Source of the DNA: Calamus simplicifolius
Taxonomy: Eukaryota; Streptophyta; Magnoliopsida; Arecales; Arecaceae
Length of the DNA: 64,000 bases
Reading direction: 5' to 3'
Assembly (NCBI GenBank): GCA_900491605.1
Contig: UESW01003883.1
Location: forward strand, 1,361,689-1,425,688
The position numbers and the translations under genes were made by a program. A model generated the notes under the pieces. That model worked only from the letters and a program-made list of their open reading frames with translations. It was not told the DNA's origin and made no database searches. Positions 21,837 through 33,098 of the stretch are shown piece after piece (positions within the stretch are counted from its first letter, which is position 1; every line of letters begins with the position of its first letter).

Positions 21837-24233
21837 TGTAATCCCCTAGATTTCTCAACTGCTCGTGAGAGTTATCACGAGGTCAGATGATAGACTCCAG
21901 ATATTTGAATTCCAGGTATATCTTAATTGCTCGTGAGAGTTATCACGTGATCAGATGATAGACTCCAGATATTTGAATTTCAGGTATATCTTAATTGCTC
22001 GTGAGAGTTATCACGTGATCAGATGATATGATAGACTCTAGATATTTAAATTTCAAGTATATCTAATTACAGAGTCCCTTAATTTGGGGACTCTGCAATG
22101 CCTATAAAAGATGGTGTAGAACCCTCCTTCTCACCATACGTGGGCGCCCCCTTCTCATCATCTCCTCGTGCGGACTTCTTCCCCAGCGTGCCTGTCTCTG
22201 GTAAGTCTCCTGTCCATGCATGAGAGAGAGAAGAATTGAGAGAGAGAGAAAGTTAAAAAAAATATATATATATATATATAACGAAGAGGAGGGAGGAGCC
22301 GGGTTACAGAACCCAACTCTCTCCCCTTCCCTTCTCCGTGACAGTGGTTCAGGCCCGGCGGCGTGCCCGCCGCCTCGCCGGGCCTGAGCCCCGGCCAACG
22401 ACCCCACCGGCACTGGGGGCGGCGTCCGGTGGGGTGCCGAAGAACAAAGAGATAGGGAGGAGAGCGGAGGAGGAGGGAGACGTGACGGTGAAAGAATCGA
22501 CCGCCGGTCCGATCCTTGGTTCGGGCCCGGCGGTGTGCTCGCCGCCTCGCCGGGCCTGGGCCTAGGTTGGAGACCTCCACCGGCGCCGGGCGTGCGTCCG
22601 GTGGAGGTCCGGCCGGCCATGGTGGCCGGCCGTGCCGCCGGCGTGATCCATAGCCACGGAAACAGTGAGAGAGAAAGAGAATGATAAGAGAGAAATTAGA
22701 GAGAGAGAGAGGAAGGGAAGGTCGGCTATGGCAATGGCCGGCTTTGGTCCAGCCAATGGCGGCCGGACCGACGCCAATTTGGCCGGAATTGGTGCCGGCA
22801 CCGTGGAAGACACACGGAAGAAGAAGAAGAAAGAAAGCATTAAAATAACAAATTGAAGAGAGAGAGGGTGGGGAGGCTGGCTACGGCAGCGGCCGGCCAC
22901 GGTCCAGCCAACGACGGCCGGACCGCCTCCAATTTGGCCGGCGGCGGCCCTGGCCGCCGGCACATCCGGCTCCTCTGTTTCGTTTGAAACAGAGGAGCTG
23001 GGTTAAAAAAAAAGTTAATGGGCCGCTGGGCCGTTTGACTGTTGGGCCTTGTTGGGCCATTTCTGAGCCCCGTTTGAGCAGCGTTTTGGGCCTTGTATCG
23101 GGTCGAGAATGATAAAATAAATATATGGCCCGAATCATGATTTATTCTAGTTTCTGGAATAATTTTATTTCCCTATTTGGGTGTATACATTGAGAGATAT
23201 TCAAGCCCAAAGTTGGGCCCGTGAAGTGGTTTGGGTAGAGTTTAAGAATTATTTTATAATTCAGATTTTAGAAATTTAATAATGAAAAATGATCCTGTAG
23301 GTTCCCAGGAGTCCAATTAGCTGGGTTATCAAGTGAATTTCGTGTACTGTGGTAAGTAAGTCAAGTATAATATTTTATTAATTATTGAACTGTGAAATTA
23401 CAGTTAAATGTAATTATTAATTTGGCAAAATCATGTTATTACTATGATAATATGTAATCATGATAATGACAGTAAAACTTTATGTGTCACCTCGGTTCTC
23501 ACATGATAGATTTCCACATGACAGATTCTCACGTGACAGATTATCATATTATCACATGACAGATGACAGATGACAGACACTGGTACCAGAACCCTTCCTC
23601 TTAGGGGATGTTTAAGAGGGCTACACATGATGTGTACATGACAGATGACAGATGACAGACACTGGTACCAGAACCCTTCCTCTTAGGGGATGTTTAAGAG
23701 GGCTACACATGATGTGTACATGACAGATGACAGATGACAGACACTGGTACCAGGACCCTTCCTCTTAGGGGATGTTTAAGAGGGCTACACAGGATGTGTA
23801 TTGTAAGGCCGTGGGACACATAAAGAAAAATAATGACAGTATAAACAATGTAATTGTTATTGAATTAAGCTAATTGATCTGATGACATGAACCTAATGAT
23901 AGCCTGATAAATGAAATTTTGAAATTATATTAGGCTTACTTATTGAGTGTGAGCTCATAAAATTCTCATAATGTTTTTCAGAGCCTCAGGAATGAAGATG
24001 GATAATTGAGATAGAAGGAGTTTTCTATTAAGAAGACTTAGTTTTATCATTTTGATTTAGTTCAGATTTATTTGTAGGGCAGATAGCCCAAGACTGATAA
24101 TTCTGGTTTGTAACAAATCATAGATATGGAATTTGCTTTATATTGATTTATGTGATAAGTTCAAGACGCCTTGCATGCTCGGCATGCGGCGGGTTGTCAC
24201 CCTAGCTCCAATTTTTGGGTCTGGGGCGTGACA
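21837..24233 (+). repeat. Chromovirus 5' LTR
   Basis: It contains three 68-bp direct repeats near its start (gctcgtgagagttatcac at 21,861, 21,929 and 21,997), a TATA box (TATAAAAG, 22,103-22,110), a (GA)n- and GC-rich block with many ccggcc motifs (22,330-22,990), and an 82-bp tandem repeat (anchor tggtacca at 23,581, 23,663 and 23,745). Long ORFs over the GC-rich block on both strands have no recognisable domain. Confidence 0.95.
22103..22110 (+). promoter_or_regulatory. LTR TATA box
   Basis: TATAAAAG in the 5' LTR, repeated at 28,079-28,086 in the 3' LTR. It is the likely Pol II start region of the element. Confidence 0.6.
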
Positions 24234-24240
24234 GCTTTAG

Positions 24241-24252
24241 TGGTATCAGAGC
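24241..24252 (+). other. Primer binding site of chromovirus
   Basis: TGGTATCAGAGC lies seven bases after the LTR end and is complementary to initiator tRNA-Met. Confidence 0.85.
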
Positions 24253-24419
24253 GAGGTTATGATATTAGGGACATATACATGATGACACTTTAGGCAAAAC
24301 ACTAGAGTGACATAGAGACAAATTATAAATTTAAAGGAATCTCAGAAATTATGCTTTGAAAGCCTAACAAATAATGCTTACAGTGATATTAATTACAATT
24401 AATTTATCAGGAGATAAGA

Positions 24420-27400
24420 ATGGCACGTTGTACTAGAAGTCGACAAAATGATGTGAGTTCCCAGGTTGGTAATGCTGGCCAACCAGGGAGATCTAGAACC
24501 CACTGTAGCTGCTGCCCCTGCCAATGCAGTTGGGACTGATCAGCAGCAACTCCAGACCGAGATGCTTCAAGTTCTCTCGGGTATGGCACAATTGATGTGG
24601 GACTTGCAGCACCAGATTCTGCAGGCTTAGTCCGCTCAGCCTGAGTTCAGTTTTATTAGTGGTCAGAAACACCTAGCCTCAGTGTTCATATCAGTGATGC
24701 AGACTGGAAAGTATTTGATGAGTGGTGGTCAAGGATTTCTTGCTGTAGTCAAGGACCTTCAGCAAGAAGAGACCAAATTGGAGGATATTCCCATAGCTCG
24801 AGAATTTCCAGATGTCTTCCCTGAGGATTTGACTAGTTTACCTCCTGATCGGGAAGTCGAGTTCTCTATTGATCTAGTTCCTGGAACTGGGCCTATATCA
24901 AAGGCCCCTTATCGTATGGCCCGGCTGAGCTAAAAGAACTGAAGGATCAACTGCAAGAGCTCCTAGACCGAGGATTTATTAGACCTAGTGCTTCTCCTTG
25001 GGGTGATCCAGTTATATTTGTTAAGAAGAAGGATGGCAGTCTTCGACTCTGTATTAATTATCGGGGAATCAATAAAGTAACAGTGCGAAATAAGTATCCT
25101 CTGCCAAGGATTGACGACTTGTTTGATCAACTTCAAGGAGCCCGGATATTCTCAAAGATTGATCTTAGGTCCGGGTACCATCAGCTTAAAGTCAAAAAAG
25201 GGGATGTACCAAGACATCATTTAGAACCAGATATGGCCACTATGAGTTCTTAGTGATGCCGGTTGGGTTAACTAATGCCCCAGCAGCATTCATGGACTTA
25301 ATGAACAGAATTTTTAAACCATATCTGGATCAGTTTGTGGTGGTTTTCATTGATGATATTCTGATATATTCCAAGAGCCGTAAGGAGCATGAGGACCACC
25401 TGAGAATTGTGCTACAGATTCTGCAAGAGAAGAAGCTTTATGCCAAGCTGAAGAAGTGTGAATTTTGGTTGGATCAAGTATCTTTCTTGGGTCATATAAT
25501 CTCTAAATATGGTATATCTGTGGACCCGAAAAAGATTGAGGCTATCACTAACTGGAGCCGACCTACCAATGTGGCAAAAGTCAGAAGCTTCTTGGGATTA
25601 GCTGGGTATTACTGAAAATTTGTGGAGAATTTTTCTCGCATTGCTCTACCCCTAACTCGCTTAACCCAAAAGCGAGTGAAGTTTGACTGGACAGTGGAGT
25701 GTGAGGAAAGTTTCCAGGAGTTAAAGCAGCGCCTGGTGTCAGCTCCCATTCTTGTTCTTCCAACAGGATCTGAAGGCTTTACTATATACACTGATGCCTC
25801 TCGAAAAGGATTGGGATGTGTTTTGATGCAGAATGAAAGAGTGATAGCTTATGCCTCCAGACAACTGAAACCTTATGAGCAAAATTATCCTACTCATGAC
25901 CTGGAATTGGCTGCTGTGGTTTTTGCTCTGAAGATTTGGCGGCATTATCTATATGGAGTGTCGTGTGATGTGTATACAGATCATAAGAGTTTAAAATACA
26001 TTTTCACACAGAAGGAGCTGAATTTAAGGCAAAGGAGGTGGTTGGAACTATTGAAGGATTATGACCTGAATCTACAGTATCATCCTGGGAAGGCCAATGT
26101 AGTAGCTGATGCCTTGAGCAGAAAATCCTCTTCTGAGTTAGCTGCTATGATTACCTCCCAGCCTCACGTATTAAGAGATCTAGAGAAGTGGGAGGTTGGT
26201 CTGAGAGTACAGCAGTCTGATGGACTTATTGCAGCACTTGTACTCCAGCCGACCTTAGTTGACAGAATCAAGTCCTCCCAGATGGAAGATCCAGAGCTAC
26301 AAAGGATTAAAGAAGTGGTACAATCAGGAGTTCAGAATGAATTTTATATAATGGATGATGGATCCCTGAAATTTGAAGGAAGACTTTGTGTGCCAAACAG
26401 TGAAGAGCTAAAGGCTGAAATTTTGAAAGAGGCTCACTACTCTCCCTATACTGTGCATCCAGGTGGCACTAAGATGTACAGAAACTTAAAGGAAAATTTT
26501 TGGTGGAAAGGCATGAAGAGGGAGATTGCTCAGTATGTGGCCAAGTGCTTGGTGTGTCAGCAAGTGAAAGCCGAGCATCAAAGGCCTGCAGGGCCTCTTC
26601 AGTCTCTGATGATTCCATAGTGGAAATGGGAAAAGATTACAATGGACTTTGTGACTGGTCTGCCCAAAACTCCTAAGAGCAACGATGCAGTTTGGGTCAT
26701 TGTGGACAGACTAACAAAATCAGCTCATTTCCTACCTTTCAGAGTTGGGGTCTCTAGTGAAAGATTGGCTAATTTGTATATTGAACAGATCGTGAGACTC
26801 CATGGTGTTCCGGTATCTATTGTATCAGATAGAGATACCAGGTTTGTGTCCCAGTTTTGGAAGAGCCTTCATAAGGCCATGGGAACCAAACTAAACTTTA
26901 GTACAGCCTATCATCCCCAGTCAGATGGACAATCAGAGAGGACCATACAGATTCTGGAGGACATGTTGCGAGCCTGTGTGATGGACTTGGGTGGAGCTTG
27001 GGATAACCACTTACCTTTGGTGGAGTTTGCATATAATAATAGTTACCAAGCCAGCATCCAGATGGCTCCATTTGAAGCTCTGTATGGTAGGAGGTGCAGA
27101 TCTCCTATATGTTGGGATGACGTGGGGGAAAGGAAGTTGCTAGGCCCTGAGCTGATTCAGCAAACAGTAGATAAGGTGCATTTGATCAGGGAGCGTCTTC
27201 GTACAGCTCAGAGCAGGCAAAAGAGTTATGCTGATGTCAGAAGAAGGGAATTGGAATTCCAGGTTGGGGATCATGTTTTCTTAAGGGTATCACCAACCAA
27301 AGATGTGATGAGATTTGGGATTAAAGGAAAGCTGAGTCCACGTTATATTGGACCTTTTGAGATCTTGAGCAGAGTTGGAGAGGTTGCTTACAGCCTGGCA

Positions 27401-27685
27401 CTGCCTCCGATTCTATCTGGGGTACACAATGTTTTTCATGTATCTATGCTGAGGAAGTATATCTCTGACCCCAGCCATGTCATAGCATATGAGCCTATAC
27501 AGTTGAAGAAAGATTTATCATATGAAGAGCATCCTTTGCGTATAGTAGACCGCAAAGATCAAGTTCTAAGACGGCGTACCATTCCCTATGTCAAGGTGTA
27601 ATGGAATAATCATTCTGAAAGAGAGGCTACTTGGGAACTGGAACAAGAAATGAAAGAAAAGTATCCACGACTATTTGTATCTTAA
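24420..27685 (+). pseudogene. Chromovirus pol (RT, RNase H, integrase, chromodomain) with gag remnant
   Basis: A gag start (MARCTRSRQND, 24,420) runs only about 200 bp. The sequence then jumps near 24,640-24,680 to the protease-RT linker (FPDVFPEDL near 24,815). Reverse transcriptase covers about 24.93-25.6 kb with VVFIDDILIYS; RNase H 25.75-26.1 kb (YTDASRKGLGCVLMQ, DHKSLKYIFTQ); the integrase zinc region near 26.4-26.57 kb (H...H...CLVCQQ); the DDE core ITMDFVTGLP, SDRDTRF, SDGQSERTIQ; and a chromodomain-like end (WNNHSEREATWELE, to TAA at 27,683). Damage: one-base deletions near 24,920 and 25,208, and in-frame stops near 25,613 (TGA), 26,618 (TAG) and 27,600 (TAA, which cuts off the chromodomain). 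The catalytic residues themselves are kept. Confidence 0.92.
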
Positions 27686-27796
27686 AATAGTTAATGATTG
27701 AAAACTGTTAACTTTAGCTGATTGTTAGTCCTTGGGATAGAAATTTGGACCTTTAATTTTCTCTAATAAAAGTTATCAATTTCGAGGACGAAATTT

Positions 27797-27812
27797 TATA
27801 AGGAGGAGAGAA
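27797..27812 (+). other. Polypurine tract of chromovirus
   Basis: A purine run (aaggaggagagaa) immediately precedes the 3' LTR start TGTAATCC. It would prime plus-strand synthesis. Confidence 0.8.
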
Positions 27813-30207
27813 TGTAATCCCCTAGATTTCTCAACTGCTCGTGAGAGTTATCACGAGGTCAGATGATAGACTCCAGATATTTGAATTCCAGGTATATCTT
27901 AATTGCTCGTGAGAGTTATCACGTGATCAGATGATAGACTCCAGATATTTGAATTCCAGGTATATCTTAATTGCTCGTGAGAGTTATCACGTGATCAGAT
28001 GATATGATAGACTCTAGATATTTAAATTTCAAGTATATCTAATTATAGAGTCCCTTGATTTGGGGACTCTGCAATGCCTATAAAAGATGGTGTAGAACCC
28101 TCCTTCCACCATACGTGGGCGCCCCCTTCTCATCATCTCCTCGTGCGGACTTCTTCCCCAGCGTGACTGTCTCTGGTAAGTCCCCTGTCCATGCATGAGA
28201 GAGAGAAGAATTGAGAGAGAGAGAAAGTTAAAAATATATATATATATAACGAAGAGGAGGGAGGAGCCGGGTTACAGAACCCAGCTCTCTCCCCTTCCCT
28301 TCTCCGTGACAGTGGTTCAGGCCCGGCGGCGTGCCCGCCGCCTCGCCGGGCCTGAGCCCCGGCCGACGACCCCACCGGCACCAGGGGCGGCGTCCGGTGG
28401 GGTGCTGGAGAACAAAGAGATAGGGAGGAGAGCGGAGGAGGAGGGAGACATGACGGTGAAAGAATCGAACGCCGGTCCGATCCTTGGTTCGGGCCCGGCG
28501 GTGTGCTCGCCGCCTCGCCGGGCCTGGGCCTTGGTCGGAGACCTCCACCGGCGCCGGGCGTGCGTCCGGTGGAGGTCCGGCCAGTCATGGTGGCCGGCCG
28601 TGCCGCCGGCGTGATCCATAGCCACGGAAAGTGAGAGAGAAAGAGAATGATAAGAGAGAAATTAGAGAGAGAGAGAGAAGGGAAGGTCGGCTGTGGCAAT
28701 GGCCGGCTTTGGTCTGGCCAATGGCGGCCGGACCGACGCCAATTTGGCCGGAATTGGCGCCGGCACCGTGGAAGACACGCGGAAGAAGAAGAAGAAAGAA
28801 AGCATTAAAATAACAAATTGAAGAGAGAGAGAGGGTGGGGGAGGCTGGCTACGGCGGTGGCCGGCCACGGTCCGGCCAACGGTGGCCGGTCGGCCTCCAA
28901 TTTGGCCGACGGCGGCCCTGGCCGCCGGCACGACATCCGGCTCCTCTGTTTGGTTTGAAACAGAGGAGCTGGGTTAAAAAAAAAGTTAATGGGCCGCTGG
29001 GCCGTTTGACTGTTGGGCCTTGTTGGGCCGTTTCTGAGCCCCGTTTGAGCAGCGTTTTGGGCCTTGTATCGGGTCGAGAATGATAAAATAAATATATGGC
29101 CCGAATCATGATTTATTCTAGTTTTTGGAAATAATTTTATTTCCCTATTTGGGTGTATACATTGAGAGATATTCAAGCCCAAAGTTGGGCCCGTGAAGTG
29201 GTTTGGGTAGAGTTTAAGAATTATTTTATAATTCAGATTTTAGAAATTTAATAATGAAAAATGATCCTGTAGGTTCCCAGGAGTCCAATTAGCTGGGTTA
29301 TCAAGTGAATTTCATGTACTGTGGTAAGTAAGTCAAGTATAATATTTTATTAATTATTGAACTATGAAATTACAGTTAAATGTAATTATGTTAATTTGGC
29401 AAAATCATGTTATTACTATGATAATATGTAATCATGATAATGACAGTAAAACTTTATGTGTCACCTCGGTTCTCACATGATAGATTTCCACATGACAGAT
29501 TCTCACGTGACAGATTATCACATTATCACATGACAGATGACAGATGACAGACACTGGTACCAGAACCCTTCCTCTTAGGGGATGTTTAAGAGGGCTACAC
29601 ATGATGTGTACATGACAGATGACAGATGACAGACACTGGTACCAGAACCCTTCCTCTTAGGGGATGTTTAAGAGGGCTACACATGATGTGTACATGATAG
29701 ATGACAGATGACAGACACTGGTACCAGGACCCTTCCTCTTAGGGGATGTTTAAGAGGGCTACACAGGATGTGTATTGTAGGGCCGTGGGACACATAAAGA
29801 AAAATAATGACAGTATAAACAATGTAATTGTTATTGAATTAAGCTAATTGATCTGATGACATGAACCTAATGATAGCCTGATAAATGAAATTTTGAAATT
29901 ATATTAGGCTTACTTATTGAGTGTGAGCTCATAAAATTCTCATAATGTTTTTCAGAGCCTCAGGAATAAAGATGGATAATTGAGATAGAAGGAGTTTTCT
30001 ATTAAGAAGACTTAGTTTTATCATTTTGATTTAGTTCAGATTTATTTGTAGGGCAGATAGCCCAAGACTGATAATTCTGGTTTGTAACAAATCATGGATA
30101 TGGAATTTGCTTTATATTGATTTATGTGATAAGTTCAAGATGCCTTGCATGCTCGGCATGCGGCGGGTTGTCACCCTAGCTCCAATTTTTGGGTCTGGGG
30201 CGTGACA
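27813..30207 (+). repeat. Chromovirus 3' LTR
   Basis: Same internal structure as the 5' LTR: 68-bp repeats, TATA at 28,079-28,086, GC-rich block, and an 82-bp tandem repeat with anchors at 29,555, 29,637 and 29,719. It ends CGTGACA before the target duplication ATAAC. Confidence 0.95.
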
Positions 30208-30212
30208 ATAAC

Positions 30213-30980
30213 CCAAGAAGCAGAAGATGCTTTAGAGTCAATTTTTTCAGAGTTAGACCGTCGAGGAGTCCGTTGTTTTGCAGACGTCGGGGATGTGGTG
30301 CTTGAGAAGGATCCCTGAGCTCGGCTCCTAGACTAGATTATCACGAGGCCTATTGATTTTGGGCGTGATGTCATGGATGCGGCCACATAATACATAAAAA
30401 ATAATCCCATATCAAATTTAAAATTAAAAAAAACATAATATTAAAAAATAAATATTATATATTTATAATTCATGTTTACTTACTGTAAATTAACTTTTAT
30501 TAAACTTTTTAAACTATGTAATTTCGATCCATTAACGAGTTAATTGGATCAGCAACTTGATTTGATACATTAAAATGGTACCAGAATTGATTCAAATACA
30601 TGAAAGTTAATAAAAATAAGAAAAAAAGTTGATCCAAACATACAAAAATTGAATCCATTATCAATTAACTTTCATTTAAATTTTTTTATCACATAATTTT
30701 GGTTCACTAATTAGTAGATGAGTTTGATGCATTGCATTGATCCTTTTACTTTAGTTGGTTTGATGAAATATGTGACACTGATAAATATTAAATAATAAAC
30801 ATGAAGTAGATTATACCTGAATTAGAGTAACATTGATAAATAATTAAAAAGGAATGGATCATCCATGTGCCCATGTTCTAAACTAGATTTATGTTGAAAA
30901 AAAAATTTATACATCGCATGCAGTATAGAAATAATATGATAGAGTACGTAATGAAATAATATGATGGGTATTAGAGAGAA
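30213..30980. other. Spacer without recognised genes
   Basis: The first 160 bp are GC-moderate and could be a decayed coding fragment (for example ccgtcgaggagtccgttgtt), but no domain is recognised. The rest is AT-rich. Confidence 0.5.
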
Positions 30981-31368
30981 AAGAAGTTACCAAAAGGTAC
31001 ATAGAATTGATAAAAGATATGTATGATAGAGCAATAACTATTGTTAAAATAACAATAAGAGAAACTAGTAAATTTCTAATTACCGTAGGTTCACATCAAC
31101 GATCTGCCTTAAGTTTATATCTTTTTGTATTAGTTATGGATGAATTAACTAAACATATTTAAAATGATATCCCATGGTGTATATTATTTGCAGATGATAT
31201 AGTGTTGATTGATGAAACTAAATCTGAAGTAAATGCTAAACTAGAGATTTGGAGAGAGACTTTAAAATCTAAAGGTTTTAAGATTAGTAGAACTAAAACT
31301 GAATACAAGAAATGTAATTTTAATAAAAGTAAATACAAATAAAAAATAGTGAAGATTGCAAGCCAAGA

Positions 31369-33043
31369 TGTTGGCCCAGATGACAACCCAAGAGGGGGGG
31401 GGGGTGAATTGGGTTCTTTAAAAATTAGCCTTTTAAATTATTTAGCTTGAGATGAATGAAGGCAAATGCAAAGTAAATATAAATTGCAGTGAATAAAACA
31501 GAGATAGAGAAAGAGACAATAGGACACGACAAACACAAAGGATTTTATAGTGGTTCGGTGTATCCAACACCTACGTCCACTCCCAAGATTCACTTGGGTC
31601 CACACTATAATCACCCTAGATTACAGCAGAGTTGTTTTACAAGCTCACAACTCAAACTTGTTGTTTTCCCGGGCGCACAACGAACCCAGCTGGTTTTCAA
31701 GGGCTCACCAGCACAAAAACCCTAAACCCAAGCTTAACCAAGCTTGAACTGAGGTAAGACTACCTCCTCTAGTTTAATCCCCCAGATTGAGCTAGACACA
31801 AAGAATGAAAATATTGTTTGTTTAGTTACAAGGCTCCTTAATGAGTAGATAAACAAATGTAAGAATAGAGTTTAGATAAGCCTGATTTGCAGTTGGTTGG
31901 CTTTGAGCTTTTCTTCTTTTCTTCAACTCCTTTGAAGTGTAGAACCAGGCCTCAGCTCGGATTCTTCACGAAATGTGTGTTGGAGTTGATTTGGGCTTTT
32001 CCTCTTTTCTTTGAGTGTTGAAAATCTCTTGAGATGCTCTTGAATAGCACTTGGATTTTCTTCTGAAGCTTCCTTGGATTTGAGCTTGAACACAGAAGGA
32101 ACTTCCTTTGATTTCACACTCTTTCTTTCACTCTATTTTGAATCACGGATTTTTTCAACTGAAGCTCTGTTTTTCCGATTTTTCTCTTCTTTTTCTTTGA
32201 AATAAATATCTCTCTATTCGTTTCTCTTTGATTTGAAAACGGCTTCTCTATTTATAGATTCTGCAAGAATATAGCCGTTAGAGACAAAGAAAAATAGCCG
32301 TTAATCAAAAATCTTACCGTTTACGCTGAGTTGGCATCCGGAAAAATCTCGCCCAGATTTGCTGGAGTCAACTCATGCTTTTCCCGAGTCGGCTCAAGGT
32401 CGTGATACCAAAAATAGAAATGTTTAGAAAGTCAAAGGGTCGACTCACCAAAAGTAAAGTGTCGACTCCTGAAAGTCGGGGGTCGACTCATGAAAAGTTG
32501 GGGTCGACTCGCGAAGTGCTGAGAAAAATACACCTCTGGTGTCTGAGCGGAGTCGACTCGCACAGTCATGGAGTCGGCTCGACAGAATCGGGGGTCGACT
32601 CGTGAAATTACGTTGGTCGACTCGAGACAGATAGACATTTTGTTCTCTGAGGGGAGTCGACTCTGAAACTCAAGAGTCAGCTCCGGAACGTATCAAAAAT
32701 CAGAAAGTTTTCTGATTGACTTTAAAATCGTTCCAGATTTATTTTAAATCATTGTTTTGACTTGAATTCAATAAAATTGACATTAAGAATTAATTCAAGA
32801 AGTATTCCAAAAACTCATTGATTAATCTATGAATTATAAAATTTCTTTTTGAAAGCTTAAACATTGAGCTTTAAGTTACTTTCAAATGATTAATGACAAA
32901 CTTTAACATTCTCATTGATTGTTCAAAATAAATTCATTGCACATGTAAATAAACATATCACATCTTTTACAGTACTCATGGCTTTTGGTAATCATCAAAA
33001 TCAAAAGGATTGGGGCATATAATTTTTCAATAATCTTCCAACA
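31369..33043 (+). mobile_element. Solo LTR with GTCGAC palindrome array
   Basis: 1,675 bp starting TGTTGG and ending CCAACA, flanked by the perfect 5-bp duplication CAAGA (31,364-31,368 and 33,044-33,048). No internal coding region, so it is a solo LTR or a very small non-autonomous element. A G-run follows the start (agaggggggggggtgaattgg). A palindromic GAGTCGACTC-type array lies at about 32,425-32,692. The last 640 bp match the reverse complement of 34,835-35,462. Confidence 0.85.
32425..32692. repeat. Array of GAGTCGACTC palindromes in the solo LTR
   Basis: About ten irregularly spaced (20-35 bp) GTCGACTC/GAGTCGAC motifs, several of them full 10-bp palindromes. The same type of array occupies the same position in the inverted LTR copy at about 35,180-35,440. 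Confidence 0.85.
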
Positions 33044-33098
33044 CAAGAGATATCAAGAAGTTAAAAATTTAGGTATTTGGGATCAATTCATCACAATC

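Larger units (their letters stand above)
21837..30207 (+). mobile_element. Ty3/gypsy chromovirus (Tekay/Del-like), complete with LTRs, internally deleted
   Basis: An 8.37-kb element with LTRs of 2,397 and 2,395 bp and a perfect target duplication ATAAC (21,832-21,836 and 30,208-30,212). The LTRs start TGTAATCCCC and end GGGCGTGACA. Primer site and polypurine tract are in place. The phrase cgaggacgaaattttataaggaggagagaatgtaa before the 3' LTR and a C-terminal chromodomain point to the Tekay/Del group. By eye the LTRs differ at roughly 2 % of positions, mostly transitions, so the insertion is young. Most of gag and the whole protease are missing, so the copy is non-autonomous. Confidence 0.93.
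30985..33095 (+). pseudogene. RTE-like LINE reverse transcriptase fragment, split by a solo LTR
   Basis: The plus strand reads a non-LTR reverse transcriptase from about 30,985 to 31,368. It includes a decayed GSHQRSALSLYLFVLVMDE stretch and the catalytic FADDIVLIDETKSEVNAK (near 31,187). The wording is that of the RTE-type LINEs common in plants. The reading frame is interrupted at 31,369 by the solo LTR and resumes after the target duplication at 33,049 in the same frame for about 45 bp. Several in-frame stops show it was dead. The endonuclease part is absent. Confidence 0.75.

Noticed and set aside
22102..22963. Long minus-strand ORFs in the GC-rich part of the chromovirus LTR, also present at 28,133-28,931
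   Set aside because: They are present in both LTRs simply because the LTRs are copies. No domains, and other frames are equally open.
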